Assembly: GCA_903821255.1 (NCBI GenBank)
Contig: CAIJKT010000854.1
Coordinates: 1 to 7,566, forward strand
Source: an uncultured Lentisphaeria bacterium
GTDB lineage: Bacteria > Verrucomicrobiota > Lentisphaeria > Victivallales > Victivallaceae
Length of the DNA: 7,566 nt
Direction of reading: 5' to 3'
Every line of letters begins with the position of its first letter. Within the stretch, counting starts at the first letter, position 1. Made by a program: the position numbers and the translations under genes. The notes beneath the pieces were generated by a model that saw nothing but the letters and a program-made list of their open reading frames with translations, did no database searches and was not told the DNA's origin. Shown here piece after piece: positions 1-7,177 of the stretch.

Positions 1-812
1 CCCTGATCTGCATCGGCGGCGGCGGCACTCACAAAAGCGCGTTGAAACTGAAGGAACTGGGGCTCAATATCATTACGATCCCCAAAACCATTGACAATGA
101 TATCGCCTGCACCGATAATTCAATCGGCTTTGACACCGCGCTGCGGATTGCCACCGATGCCATCGACAGCCTGCACTCCACCGCCAGCAGCCATAAAAGA
201 ATCATGCTGGTGGAGATCATGGGACACCGCGCTGGCTGGCTGACCCTCGGCTCCGGTCTCGCCGGCGGCGCCGACGTCATTCTGATTCCGGAACTGCCTT
301 ATGACATCAACAATGTGGCCAACGCCATTCTCCAGCGTTCCAGAGAAGGCAAACGCTTCTCGATTGTTCCGGTGGCCGAAGGCGCGGTTTCAAAGGCTGA
401 AGCCCTGCTGTTCGCCCAGGCGGCGGCAAGAAAAGAGAAAGCCACGTCGAAAAAAGATAAGGAAAAGGCTAAAATCGAACTGGAGAATCTCTGGCTGGCG
501 CGCACCGGCAATACGTTGCGGATAGCTCAAAAACTGGAGGAACTCACCGGACAGGAAACCCGCGTCACGATCCTCGGTTATTTACAGCGCGGCGGCAAAC
601 CTTCCCCTTCCGACCGTATTCTGGCAACTAAACTCGGCAATGCCTGTGTTGACCTGATCAGGAAAAGACAATTCGGCTACATGGTCGCCGCCAAAGGGCA
701 GAACATTGAGCCGGTTCTGATTGAAGAGGTCGCCGGAAAACTTAAACTGGTGCCGCAAGACCATCCATGGATTAAAAGCGCACGGGAAACCGGCATCAGT
801 TTCGGCGTATAA
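1..812 (+). CDS. pfkA: 6-phosphofructokinase, PPi/mixed-substrate-like, 5' end missing
   Basis: Phosphorylates fructose 6-phosphate to fructose 1,6-bisphosphate in cytosolic glycolysis. The gene enters from the left edge; the open frame begins at base 3 and gives 269 visible residues, so the N-terminal nucleotide-binding part is lost. Seen: a G-rich loop GGGGTH (15-32), the catalytic PKTIDND (81-101), SSHKR, MGHRAG (219-236), an E in VAEG, and [13 protein letters not shown] (about 561-596). The Lys before TIDND (84-86) replaces the Gly of E. coli PfkA and is the residue typical of PPi-dependent and mixed-substrate enzymes. Oddities: the usual GGDG aspartate is Gly, MGR is MGH, and the LGH histidine is Tyr. 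A charged Ala/Lys/Glu stretch (about 412-486) lengthens the C-terminal half beyond E. coli PfkA. The family is certain; the phosphoryl donor, and whether the protein is fully active, are not. TTG at 42 is an internal Leu codon, not the start. Confidence 0.9.
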   Translation, partial: LICIGGGGTHKSALKLKELGLNIITIPKTIDNDIACTDNSIGFDTALRIATDAIDSLHSTASSHKRIMLVEIMGHRAGWLTLGSGLAGGADVILIPELPYDINNVANAILQRSREGKRFSIVPVAEGAVSKAEALLFAQAAARKEKATSKKDKEKAKIELENLWLARTGNTLRIAQKLEELTGQETRVTILGYLQRGGKPSPSDRILATKLGNACVDLIRKRQFGYMVAAKGQNIEPVLIEEVAGKLKLVPQDHPWIKSARETGISFGV

Positions 813-874
813 CGACCGGAAAGACCTCCTGCGTGACGATGCCTGGAAACGGCGAAATATGTGAGTCAGCCGGG

Positions 875-903
875 ACAGATAAAACTGATTATCGCTGTTT
901 TTT
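875..903 (+). terminator. possible rho-independent terminator after pfkA
   Basis: ACAGATAA pairs with TTATCGCTGT as an 8-bp stem with a 2-nt bulge and a 6-nt loop, followed directly by six Ts (898-903). It lies about 60 bp past the pfkA stop, in the right orientation. The stem is AT-rich and bulged, so it would be a weak terminator. The rest of the 813-1006 gap shows no gene I can support. Confidence 0.4.
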
Positions 904-934
904 GACTGGGAAAAATCGATTTTAGCGCTATCTT
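902..934 (+). promoter_or_regulatory. possible satP promoter
   Basis: TTGACT (902-907) is a good -35 match, immediately after the T-run. The best -10-like hexamer, TATCTT (929-934), is 21 bp away, longer than the usual 16-18 bp. The gap upstream of satP must hold its promoter if the hairpin at 875 terminates, but this assignment is weak. The leader to the satP ATG would be about 65 nt. Confidence 0.25.
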
Positions 935-1006
935 AAACCGGCAGTCAGAAAAAATTAAACATTCGGTTCAGCCCCTTAAAAGCAGCGCCGACAAGAAAGA
1001 AAACCC

Positions 1007-1594
1007 ATGAATTCCGAAACTGTTATCAAGGATACTTCCGCCAATCCCGCGCCGCTCGGCCTCACCGGATTCGGACTCACGACCATTTTGCTCAACATTC
1101 ACAACGCCGGATTCTATCCCAATAACTCCATGATCCTCGGGATGGGCATTTTTGTGGGCGGCATCGCCCAGATCATCGCCGGCATACTCGAATCAAAGAA
1201 GAACAATACTTTCGGGCTTACCGCGTTTATCGCCTACGGCTCCTTCTGGCTATCGCTGGTTGCCATCTGGGCGCTGCCCCGTCTCGGCATTGCCGACAAG
1301 GCAGATGAAACCGCCATGGGCTTTTATCTGGTCATCTGGGGGCTGTTCACCTTCGGCATGTTCATCGGAACCTTACGCCTGAACCGTGCGCTGCAGACGG
1401 TTTTCGGCACGCTGGTGATTCTATTCGGATTGCTGGCTCTCGGCGACTTCACCCATAATTCCACTATCAAAATGATTGCCGGATATGAGGGAATTATCTG
1501 CGGGCTGTCGGCCTTCTATGCAGCCATCGCCCAGGTGCTTAATGAAGTCTACGGCCGCGTTGTGCTGCCGCTGGGCCCTGTCACCCGCAGGTAG
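1007..1594 (+). CDS. satP: acetate/succinate transporter SatP (GPR1/FUN34/YaaH family)
   Basis: Inner-membrane protein of 195 residues that moves acetate and succinate, in E. coli coupled to protons. The match to E. coli SatP (188 residues) holds along the whole length: the signature [21 protein letters not shown] (13-33), [16 protein letters not shown] (47-62), [20 protein letters not shown] (67-86) and the C-terminal [13 protein letters not shown] (178-190). Six hydrophobic segments are visible, near 17-36, 43-61, 70-90, 103-121, 128-146 and 155-176. Translation probably starts at ATG 1007; only a weak purine-rich SD (about 992-1000) precedes it. It is a single gene with pfkA upstream, fitting a role in handling fermentation or overflow acids, though that link is inferred from proximity. 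Its TAG stop (1592-1594) touches the stop of the convergent ubiB gene. Confidence 0.96.
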   Translation: MNSETVIKDTSANPAPLGLTGFGLTTILLNIHNAGFYPNNSMILGMGIFVGGIAQIIAGILESKKNNTFGLTAFIAYGSFWLSLVAIWALPRLGIADKADETAMGFYLVIWGLFTFGMFIGTLRLNRALQTVFGTLVILFGLLALGDFTHNSTIKMIAGYEGIICGLSAFYAAIAQVLNEVYGRVVLPLGPVTRR

Positions 1595-3292
1595 TCACTT
1601 CTTTTTGCCATGCCGCGGAAAGAGCAGCAGGCGGAAACCAAGCAGGCCGGAAATTACAAAGCCGACGATTCCGATAACCGGAATATTATTGTAGTGCGGC
1701 GGTATTTTGGACAGGACAATGAGCGAAGACCCGATAATGAGCGAAGCCAGAACGATGGAATAGGCGATATGATCGCTGACTCTCTCCAATGTGCGCAGCA
1801 AAGGGTCGAGCCCCATGTGTTCAAATTCGATTTTCAGATTGCCCTTCTTGGTCTTTTCCAGCAAGTTCTCGATGTTCATGGGAATTTCGCCGATGGCATG
1901 CAGCATATCTTCAATCGGGTCAATCATTTTCGCTATCATTTTTATCGGATTCAGATTCATCATGCGGAGTCTGCGGACAAACGGTTTGAGATGGGCTACT
2001 ATCTCCAGTTCCGGATCCAGGTCATGCGCGATGGTCTCAATTGTAATCAATGCCTTGAGCATAATATAGAGGTTCGGCTTGAGCCGCAGGGAATTGACGG
2101 TAAGCGCCTTCATCAACTGCTCCAGAATGCGCGACAATTGGATTTCCCGCATCGGGCGATAAATATTCTGGTCAATAATGTCGCAGATATCGCGCTGGAG
2201 CAAATCGTGATCGGGTTCTTGTTCGTAATAGACGAATTTGAGTACACCCTGAAGAATTCTGCGGTCTTCGCCTTTCAGGATGTTGTTGAGCAGACGCGCG
2301 AAATCATGGCGTTCCTGCGATGAGACACTGCCCATCATGCCGAAGTCCAGAAAGCAGATCCTGTTGTCGGGCATAATAAAAATATTGCCGGGATGGGGGT
2401 CGGCATGGAAAAAACCATGTATAAAAATCTGTTCGAGCACGGCATCGGTGCCGCGCGCGGCAATCAGCTTCAAATCGTACTGCTCCGGGTTGGGGCCGCT
2501 GCTCAACTCGGAAATCTTTACGCCGTCGGCAAATTCCATGGTCAGCACTTTCGCGGAAGAAAGTTTCGGGAAGATATGCGGCACGCAGATATTCGGATTT
2601 GATTCAAAGTTCATCGCAAAACGGCGGGCGCTGGCAGCTTCGATGGTGTAATCAATCTCTTTTTCAATCGAGCGCGCAAATTCTTCGACAATGGCAGTAG
2701 GGCGCTGAAGCGCCATTTCCTCAAGGTTGTTTTCCATAATCACGGCCAGATGATTCATGATCTCCAGGTCGGTCTCAATGATCTCCCGGATGCCGGGGCG
2801 CTGGACCTTCACGACGACGTTTTCGCCTTCCAGGGTGACGGCGCGGTGAACCTGTCCGATCGATGCCGCCGCAACCGGTTCGCTCTCGAAGCTTTTGAAC
2901 AGTTTATCCGGCTTCTGGCCGAGTTCGGCGACAATGATATTTTCCACTTCTTCATAAGGAAAAGACGGAACGCTGTCCTGTAGTTTATTGAGTTCCTGGA
3001 TATATTCCATTGAAATCAGGTCGGGGCGGGTGGAGAGTATCTGGCCGAGTTTGATGAACGCCGGACCGAGTTCTTCCAGGATCATACGGACACGTTCCGG
3101 GCGGGTCCGGCTTTCAAATTTGCTGTCTTTCCGGGCGAACAGATTCAGTCCGAACTCGAAATAATTTTCCAGCTTCAGGGAGCTGATCATGTCGCCAAAA
3201 CCGAATTTGAAAAGCACTTGAAGAATCTGTTCGTATCGCTTGAAATTACGATATGCGCTGCCGATTTTGGTTATTTTTCTGATTGTCAGCAC
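1595..3292 (-). CDS. ubiB: UbiB/ABC1 (ADCK-type) atypical kinase
   Basis: Membrane-anchored protein-kinase-like ATPase of 565 residues, close to the roughly 546 of E. coli UbiB. Family members support ubiquinone synthesis or isoprenoid lipid handling; the exact substrate is unsettled. All family hallmarks are visible: KLGQ (81-84) in the N-terminal extension, the Ala-rich AAAS loop (141-144) in place of the Gly-rich loop, VVVKVQRPG with Lys162, E212/D214 of the ExD motif, HADPHPGN (296-303) and DFG (316-318). Two C-terminal membrane helices (about 510-528 and 536-557) end in a basic tail. The start is GTG at 3292, chosen because a very strong SD lies 7 nt upstream. No ubi or men gene is in the window, so the quinone link is family knowledge only. 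It may be transcribed with the lipoprotein gene 84 bp upstream or from its own promoter. Confidence 0.95.
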   Translation of the reverse strand: MLTIRKITKIGSAYRNFKRYEQILQVLFKFGFGDMISSLKLENYFEFGLNLFARKDSKFESRTRPERVRMILEELGPAFIKLGQILSTRPDLISMEYIQELNKLQDSVPSFPYEEVENIIVAELGQKPDKLFKSFESEPVAAASIGQVHRAVTLEGENVVVKVQRPGIREIIETDLEIMNHLAVIMENNLEEMALQRPTAIVEEFARSIEKEIDYTIEAASARRFAMNFESNPNICVPHIFPKLSSAKVLTMEFADGVKISELSSGPNPEQYDLKLIAARGTDAVLEQIFIHGFFHADPHPGNIFIMPDNRICFLDFGMMGSVSSQERHDFARLLNNILKGEDRRILQGVLKFVYYEQEPDHDLLQRDICDIIDQNIYRPMREIQLSRILEQLMKALTVNSLRLKPNLYIMLKALITIETIAHDLDPELEIVAHLKPFVRRLRMMNLNPIKMIAKMIDPIEDMLHAIGEIPMNIENLLEKTKKGNLKIEFEHMGLDPLLRTLERVSDHIAYSIVLASLIIGSSLIVLSKIPPHYNNIPVIGIVGFVISGLLGFRLLLFPRHGKKK

Positions 3293-3299
3293 GACTTAA

Positions 3300-3308
3300 C
3301 CTCCTCCT
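3300..3308 (-). promoter_or_regulatory. strong ribosome binding site of ubiB
   Basis: On the minus strand this reads AGGAGGAGG, 7 nt before the GTG at 3292. It is the strongest SD in the window and fixes a non-ATG start; no in-frame ATG lies nearby. Confidence 0.85.
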
Positions 3309-3326
3309 GAAAAAACATCTGTATAC

Positions 3327-3356
3327 ATAATTGATACGGCGGACGAATATTTACAA
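3327..3356 (-). promoter_or_regulatory. possible ubiB promoter
   Basis: On the minus strand TTGTAA (3351-3356) and AATTAT (3327-3332) are separated by 18 bp and lie just upstream of the ubiB SD. Each hexamer matches consensus at about four positions. It would let ubiB be expressed apart from the lipoprotein gene. Confidence 0.35.
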
Positions 3357-3376
3357 GCGTAAAACTTAAAAAGAGA

Positions 3377-4204
3377 TTATTCCGGCCGGAATTTTAGCGG
3401 GAGGTCGTTTTCGGAGGCCAGCCGGAAATAAAAATTCCAATCCTCGCCGCCGGCGCTGATGCTTTTGACGACGATCTGGTTGAAGCCCTGCTGGAGTTTG
3501 ACGCCCTTTATCGCATCCTGGTCCCATTTGCCCTCGCGTACCGCCTGGTTATAAGTATGCACCAGCTTATGATTGATCCATATTTTCAGAAAACCGGAAC
3601 TGCCGGCATAAAGGATAAGATTGGACATCGGTTCGGTGCATTTCAGATAAGTGACAGCGTAAACCGCGCCATGTCGGACCTGGTTTTTAAAGAGCTTCCG
3701 CAAGTCGATCTCCCCCGGATATTTACTGGATTCAAAGCGCGCCAGTTGCCAGCCGATGTTGGGATTGGCGGTCTTCTCGACGCCGGTCAGGCTCTTTTCA
3801 TCCTGCATGAACAGCTCATGGACAATTTCAGCAAAGTCCGGTTTTTTATAATTTTCCGGATCATAAATAAACGGGCCGAGAATGTTCCAGCGGGTGACAA
3901 AGCACTCACTGGACAGGAAGCGGCCAACCTCTGTTTCCGGTACAATCAAATTGTTGACATTCAGATATTTTACATTGGCGCCGGATGCCGGACCGCCGGG
4001 CATTCCGGAAGTAACTTTGGCCAGCGTTTCCAGCGCGGAACCGGAAGCTGCCGCTTCATGCTTGCCGCTGAATTCCTTTTCCGGCTGTTTAACCGCCGGC
4101 GGCGCAATAGGTTTATCTTCCTTGATCTCGCTGCGGCAGCCGGCCAGGCACAAAATCCCGGTGCAGAGCAGTAAAAACGCATATTTCGTCATTTTAACAG
4201 ACAT
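3377..4204 (-). CDS. putative lipoprotein with a beta-sandwich-like C-terminal domain, function unknown
   Basis: I do not recognise a named family. The 275-residue product starts with a lipoprotein signal: a basic tip (K4, K7), a hydrophobic core (8-20) and a lipobox L20-A-G-C23. Arg follows the Cys, with no Asp retention signal by the E. coli rule, so the outer membrane is possible. Residues 24-85 are a low-complexity Pro/Glu/Ala/Gly/Lys linker. The rest looks like a compact domain: W106-NILGPF (106-112), YAVTYL (182-187), LYAGSSGFLKIWINHKLVH (198-216), then a D and LQQGFNQIVVKSIS...W.FYFRL (237-262). This layout, with a 'kvwiNgk' strand followed by 'G.N.ivvK', resembles galactose-binding-like or PA14-like beta-sandwich domains; sugar binding is only an inference. 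ATG 4204 is the longest start; ATG 4192 (residue 5) is a serious alternative because a consensus -10 overlaps the first ATG. ubiB follows 84 bp downstream on the same strand. Confidence 0.8.
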   Translation of the reverse strand: MSVKMTKYAFLLLCTGILCLAGCRSEIKEDKPIAPPAVKQPEKEFSGKHEAAASGSALETLAKVTSGMPGGPASGANVKYLNVNNLIVPETEVGRFLSSECFVTRWNILGPFIYDPENYKKPDFAEIVHELFMQDEKSLTGVEKTANPNIGWQLARFESSKYPGEIDLRKLFKNQVRHGAVYAVTYLKCTEPMSNLILYAGSSGFLKIWINHKLVHTYNQAVREGKWDQDAIKGVKLQQGFNQIVVKSISAGGEDWNFYFRLASENDLPLKFRPE

Positions 4205-4232
4205 TATATTCCAATATTCTATATTTCGTCAA
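4203..4232 (-). promoter_or_regulatory. promoter of the lipoprotein gene, -10 overlapping the first ATG
   Basis: On the minus strand TTGACG (4227-4232) and a perfect TATAAT (4203-4208) are 18 bp apart. The final A-T of the -10 is the beginning of the ATG at 4204, so a transcript starting about 7 nt downstream (near 4196) would lack that codon and begin only a few nt before ATG 4192. An alternative weaker pair, CTGACT about 18 bp before TATAGA, lies slightly further upstream. Confidence 0.5.
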
Positions 4233-4386
4233 AAACGTAAAAGTCAGTTTATAAAATACCCCCGGAAAGCGTTTTTTTCATTCATGTCTTCTGAAAAATC
4301 CAGGATTATTTTTCCGCCGCAATGTGCGTCAGACTGATTTAAAACGCAAAATTATTGACAAAAGCACTTGAATTAATCCGGAAATA

Positions 4387-4416
4387 TTGCTCTTTTTAGA
4401 AGTTGCAGTTTATAAT
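4387..4416 (+). promoter_or_regulatory. promoter of the purO-helicase unit
   Basis: A perfect -10 TATAAT (4411-4416) has TTGCTC (4387-4392) 18 bp upstream as a partial -35. Transcription would start near 4423, giving a leader of about 29 nt that contains the purO SD. A fuller TTGACA at 4355-4360 exists but has no -10 at proper spacing. No riboswitch or long leader is evident between the divergent genes. Confidence 0.6.
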
Positions 4417-4435
4417 GCATTAAAATTAATAAGTC

Positions 4436-4440
4436 AGGAG
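4436..4440 (+). promoter_or_regulatory. ribosome binding site of purO
   Basis: AGGAG sits 11 nt before ATG 4452 but only 2 nt before the in-frame TTG at 4443. The spacing favours the ATG, as does the family's usual N-terminus MY(I/L)GR. Confidence 0.7.
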
Positions 4441-4451
4441 CTTTGACAATT

Positions 4452-5087
4452 ATGTATATCGGCAGAATCGTCGCCATCGGCATGACCCCGCAGGGCAATG
4501 CCGCCGCCATGTATCGCGTATCGTCCCGGTCATTTCCGAACCGCGAAGCGGTGAAGAAAGGCGAAACCGTCTCCATCATGCCGCGCGCCGGCTTTGAAGG
4601 CGACCTGAAGAAGAGCCCGTACATTACCTACAACTGCGTCCGCATCGCCGGAAATTACGCCGTGGTCAGCAACGGTTCCCATACTGATCCCGTTGCGGAA
4701 AAGATCGCCTCCGGCATGTCGCCGCGCGATGCCGTTTCACTGGGGCTGCTGGCTATGGACTATGAAAAGGACGATTACAATACTCCGCGGATTATTGCCG
4801 TGATCAGCCGGCAGAACCCGGTTGGATTCCTCGGCATCATCAGGAAGGACGCGCTGCTGGTAAGAGAATTTACGCTGGAGGCCGGCAAAGCTTATTACGT
4901 TTCCACCTATGAAAAGAATGCCCCGTGCCGCGGACAGATTGACGCCGGATTTAACGCGGATACCGCTGCTGCGGCCTGCGAATATGTCATCAAAGGCGGT
5001 GTTTTCGCGGAGTTCGAACTTCCCGTGACTGCCGCTGCCGTCGTTGCCGCAGGCAGCAGTTTTGAAATCGCCACTGCCGCCGTCTGA
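4452..5087 (+). CDS. purO: archaeal-type IMP cyclohydrolase PurO
   Basis: Catalyses the last step of de novo purine synthesis, ring closure of 5-formamidoimidazole-4-carboxamide ribotide (FAICAR) to IMP, in the cytosol. The 211-residue product matches the PurO family (about 200 residues in methanogens), an Ntn-hydrolase-like fold unrelated to bacterial PurH. Seen: the N-terminal MYIGRIVAIG (1-10), the signature YRVSSRSFPNR (21-31), YITYNCVR (about 56-63), NGSHTD (about 73-78) and DYNTPRI (about 104-110), followed by GFLGI. The start is ATG 4452, supported by SD spacing. No formyltransferase (purP, or a purH N-terminal domain) is in the window, so the enzyme making FAICAR must be elsewhere. 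The Rep-like helicase starts 10 bp after the stop, implying one transcript. PurO is best known from archaea; its presence beside clearly bacterial genes is notable. The C-terminus is Ala/Val-rich. Confidence 0.92.
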   Translation: MYIGRIVAIGMTPQGNAAAMYRVSSRSFPNREAVKKGETVSIMPRAGFEGDLKKSPYITYNCVRIAGNYAVVSNGSHTDPVAEKIASGMSPRDAVSLGLLAMDYEKDDYNTPRIIAVISRQNPVGFLGIIRKDALLVREFTLEAGKAYYVSTYEKNAPCRGQIDAGFNADTAAAACEYVIKGGVFAEFELPVTAAAVVAAGSSFEIATAAV

Positions 5088-5097
5088 TAGAATTTAT

Positions 5098-7134
5098 ATG
5101 AGCAACATTGAAAAGATTCTCCGTGAACTCAACCCGGAGCAGCGTAACGCGGTGGAGACGATTGACGGCCCGGTGCTGGTGCTGGCAGGCGCCGGAACCG
5201 GCAAGACCCGCGTAATCACTTACCGCATCGCCTACATGCTGGCGAAAGGCATTCCTCCGGAAAGCATCCTGGGGCTTACCTTTACCAATAAGGCCGCGAA
5301 AGAGATGAAAGAGCGTCTGGCCGCGCTGGTTTCTCCGGAAAAAGCGCAGAAAGTCACGCTCGGCACGTTCCATTCCTTTTGCGTCAGAATCCTGCGCAAG
5401 GAAATCCGGGTGCTGAACTATCTGCCGAACTTTACCATTGCGGACGAAGGCGATCAGGCCGGGATTATCAAGCAGGCCGCCGCCGCGCTGGGCTATGTCA
5501 AAGGCGATGCGCCGGTGCCGGAAATCAGCGCTTATATCGGTTCTCAGAAGAACCGCCTGATTGACTGCCGGACCGCCAAAAACGTTGCCGACACCGATTA
5601 TCAGGTGCAAATGGCGCATGTTTACGATGAGTACCAGCAGATCCTGTGCAACCAGAACATGCTGGATTTCGATGACATGCTCTTTCTGGCTTACCGGATA
5701 TTCAATGAGCATCCGGATATCCTTAAAAAATATCAGGAAATCTATCAATATATTCTCGTGGACGAATATCAGGACACCAATGACGCGCAGTTCACCCTGA
5801 TCAAGCAGCTCTGCGGCCACCGCTGCAATCTCTGCGTCGTCGGCGACGACGATCAAAGTATTTACGGCTGGCGCGGCGCCAATATCGGCAATATTCTCGA
5901 ATTTCCCAGCATGTTCAAAGGCACAACGCAAATCAAGCTGGAACAAAATTACCGTTCTTCCAATAAAATTCTTAATGCGGCCAATATGGTGATTGCCGGC
6001 AACAGCAACCGCTATGCCAAGAACCTCTGGTCAAGCAAGGGCGAGGGAGAAAATATCCGCCTGGTCAAAGCGATGGACGGTGAAGGCGAAGCGGATTTCA
6101 TCGCGGAATTCATTGCCCAGGAAGTGGCGGAAAACAACTATGTACACTACAGCGATTTCGCGGTGCTTTACCGCTCCAACCATCTTTCCCGGCTGCTTGA
6201 ACAATCGCTGCGCAAAACCGGAGTGCCGTACCGGCTGGTCGGCGGGCAGGAATTTTTCAAGCGGAAAGAGATCAAAGACGCGGTCGCCTATTTGAAACTG
6301 CTGATCAATCCGCGGGAAGACCAGAGTCTGCTGCGGATTTTGAATCTGCCGCCGCGCGGTCTCGGCGATAAAGCCGTGGACCGGCTGAAAGCTTTGAAGA
6401 ATACCGTTTTTCTGCCGATGACCGAGATCATAAGCAATGAAGATTATCTGGAAGGACTCACTTCAAAAGCCGCTTCGAACGTCCGTGAACTGGACGCCTG
6501 TCTGAGAAAATACCGGCAGGAACTTGCCGAACCCGGCGACATGGCGGCGAAAGTCCAGGAATTCCTGAAGGCATGCGGCTATCTGGACGGTTTGCAGAAA
6601 ATCTATAAGGACATCGAAGACTCCGTGAAACGGCGGGAGAACGTCTATGAGTTTATCAGCGCCATTGCCGGGTTTGAAAAGAAAGCGATGGAACCGGTGA
6701 CGCTGGAGAACTACCTGGAAAGCTATGCCCTGCTCGAGGAAAACGACAAAGTGGATGACAAAAGCGATGACGGCAACAGCGTCACGCTGACCACGGTTCA
6801 CGCCGCCAAAGGACTGGAGTTCCCGTATGTTTTCGTAATCGCCATGGAACGCAACATCTTTCCGCATGAGCGTTCGGAAATGGAAGGCAAGACTGACGAG
6901 GAGCTGCGGCTGTTTTATGTGGCGCTGACCAGGGCAAGAACCCATCTGCTGATCACTCATGCCGATTACCGGATGTACCGCGGCATGGATCTCAGCCAGA
7001 CGCCGTCAAAATTCCTGCAAATGCTGCCTGAAAACATCGTGGACAAGCATCAGCCGCACGAATTGATCAAGACCATGAGCAAAGATGATCTGCTGAATTC
7101 ATTCAAATCACTATTTGACGGGCTTAAAAATTAG
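5098..7134 (+). CDS. rep: Rep/UvrD/PcrA-family 3'-5' DNA helicase
   Basis: Superfamily 1A ATP-dependent helicase that unwinds DNA 3'-5' at stalled forks or during repair. The 678 residues contain every core motif intact: Q motif LNPEQRNAV (11-19), Walker A AGAGTGKT (30-37), Ia TFTNKAAKEMKER (61-73), Ib TLGTFHS (87-93), II VDEYQDTN (221-228), III VVGDDDQSIYGWRGA (247-261), IV LEQNYRSS (281-288), V TTVHAAKGLEFPYV (565-578) and VI EELRLFYVALTRAR (601-614). GDDDQS, LEFPYV and the length (E. coli Rep 673, PcrA about 724) point to Rep rather than UvrD/PcrA, and the tail lacks room for the Tudor-like RNA-polymerase-binding domain of those two. The symbol is therefore tentative. ATG 5098 is chosen over a TTG at 5044 inside purO. 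No SD is obvious, so translation may be coupled to purO, whose stop is 10 bp upstream. Confidence 0.95.
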   Translation: MSNIEKILRELNPEQRNAVETIDGPVLVLAGAGTGKTRVITYRIAYMLAKGIPPESILGLTFTNKAAKEMKERLAALVSPEKAQKVTLGTFHSFCVRILRKEIRVLNYLPNFTIADEGDQAGIIKQAAAALGYVKGDAPVPEISAYIGSQKNRLIDCRTAKNVADTDYQVQMAHVYDEYQQILCNQNMLDFDDMLFLAYRIFNEHPDILKKYQEIYQYILVDEYQDTNDAQFTLIKQLCGHRCNLCVVGDDDQSIYGWRGANIGNILEFPSMFKGTTQIKLEQNYRSSNKILNAANMVIAGNSNRYAKNLWSSKGEGENIRLVKAMDGEGEADFIAEFIAQEVAENNYVHYSDFAVLYRSNHLSRLLEQSLRKTGVPYRLVGGQEFFKRKEIKDAVAYLKLLINPREDQSLLRILNLPPRGLGDKAVDRLKALKNTVFLPMTEIISNEDYLEGLTSKAASNVRELDACLRKYRQELAEPGDMAAKVQEFLKACGYLDGLQKIYKDIEDSVKRRENVYEFISAIAGFEKKAMEPVTLENYLESYALLEENDKVDDKSDDGNSVTLTTVHAAKGLEFPYVFVIAMERNIFPHERSEMEGKTDEELRLFYVALTRARTHLLITHADYRMYRGMDLSQTPSKFLQMLPENIVDKHQPHELIKTMSKDDLLNSFKSLFDGLKN

Positions 7135-7148
7135 GTGCTGCCGGAAGA

Positions 7149-7177
7149 TTTAAAATTCCGCAATTGCGAATTTTAAA
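7149..7177. repeat. near-perfect inverted repeat, terminator or operator
   Basis: TTTAAAATTCCGCAA and TTGCGAATTTTAAA are reverse complements apart from one extra C in the left arm. The repeat is centred on CAATTG and lies 14 bp after the helicase stop and 53 bp before the HTH gene. As RNA it folds into a long hairpin, and the T-run sits inside the right arm rather than after it, so it is an atypical terminator. As DNA, its right arm overlaps a possible -35 (TTGCGA, 7164-7169), which would suit an operator. Confidence 0.55.

Noticed and set aside
824..830. Perfect minus-strand Shine-Dalgarno sequence (AGGAGGT)
   Set aside because: No ATG, GTG or TTG follows at usable spacing on that strand; likely chance.
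839..925. Small 28-codon plus-strand ORF in the gap before satP
   Set aside because: No SD in the right orientation, and it runs through the possible terminator hairpin and T-run.
1610..2323. Plus-strand open frame of 237 codons just after satP
   Set aside because: Fully antisense to the conserved ubiB C-terminal half; no SD or recognisable family.
3379..3392. 14-bp palindrome ATTCCGGCCGGAAT at the lipoprotein 3' end, as a terminator
   Set aside because: There is no loop unless the stem shrinks to 5 bp, and the following T-rich stretch is interrupted; weak, and partly codon-driven.
3557..4174. Plus-strand open frame of 205 codons
   Set aside because: Antisense to the lipoprotein gene, which has a clear lipobox and domain; the product has no convincing features.
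4355..4360. TTGACA as the purO -35
   Set aside because: No -10-like hexamer lies 16-18 bp downstream; the TATAAT at 4411 is 50 bp away.
4990..5946. Minus-strand open frame of 318 codons
   Set aside because: It lies antisense to the purO end and the helicase core, whose motifs are intact. The predicted product has no recognisable domain and no SD; it is a shadow of GC-biased codons.
6463..6960. Minus-strand open frame of 165 codons
   Set aside because: Antisense to helicase motifs V and VI; a shadow frame.
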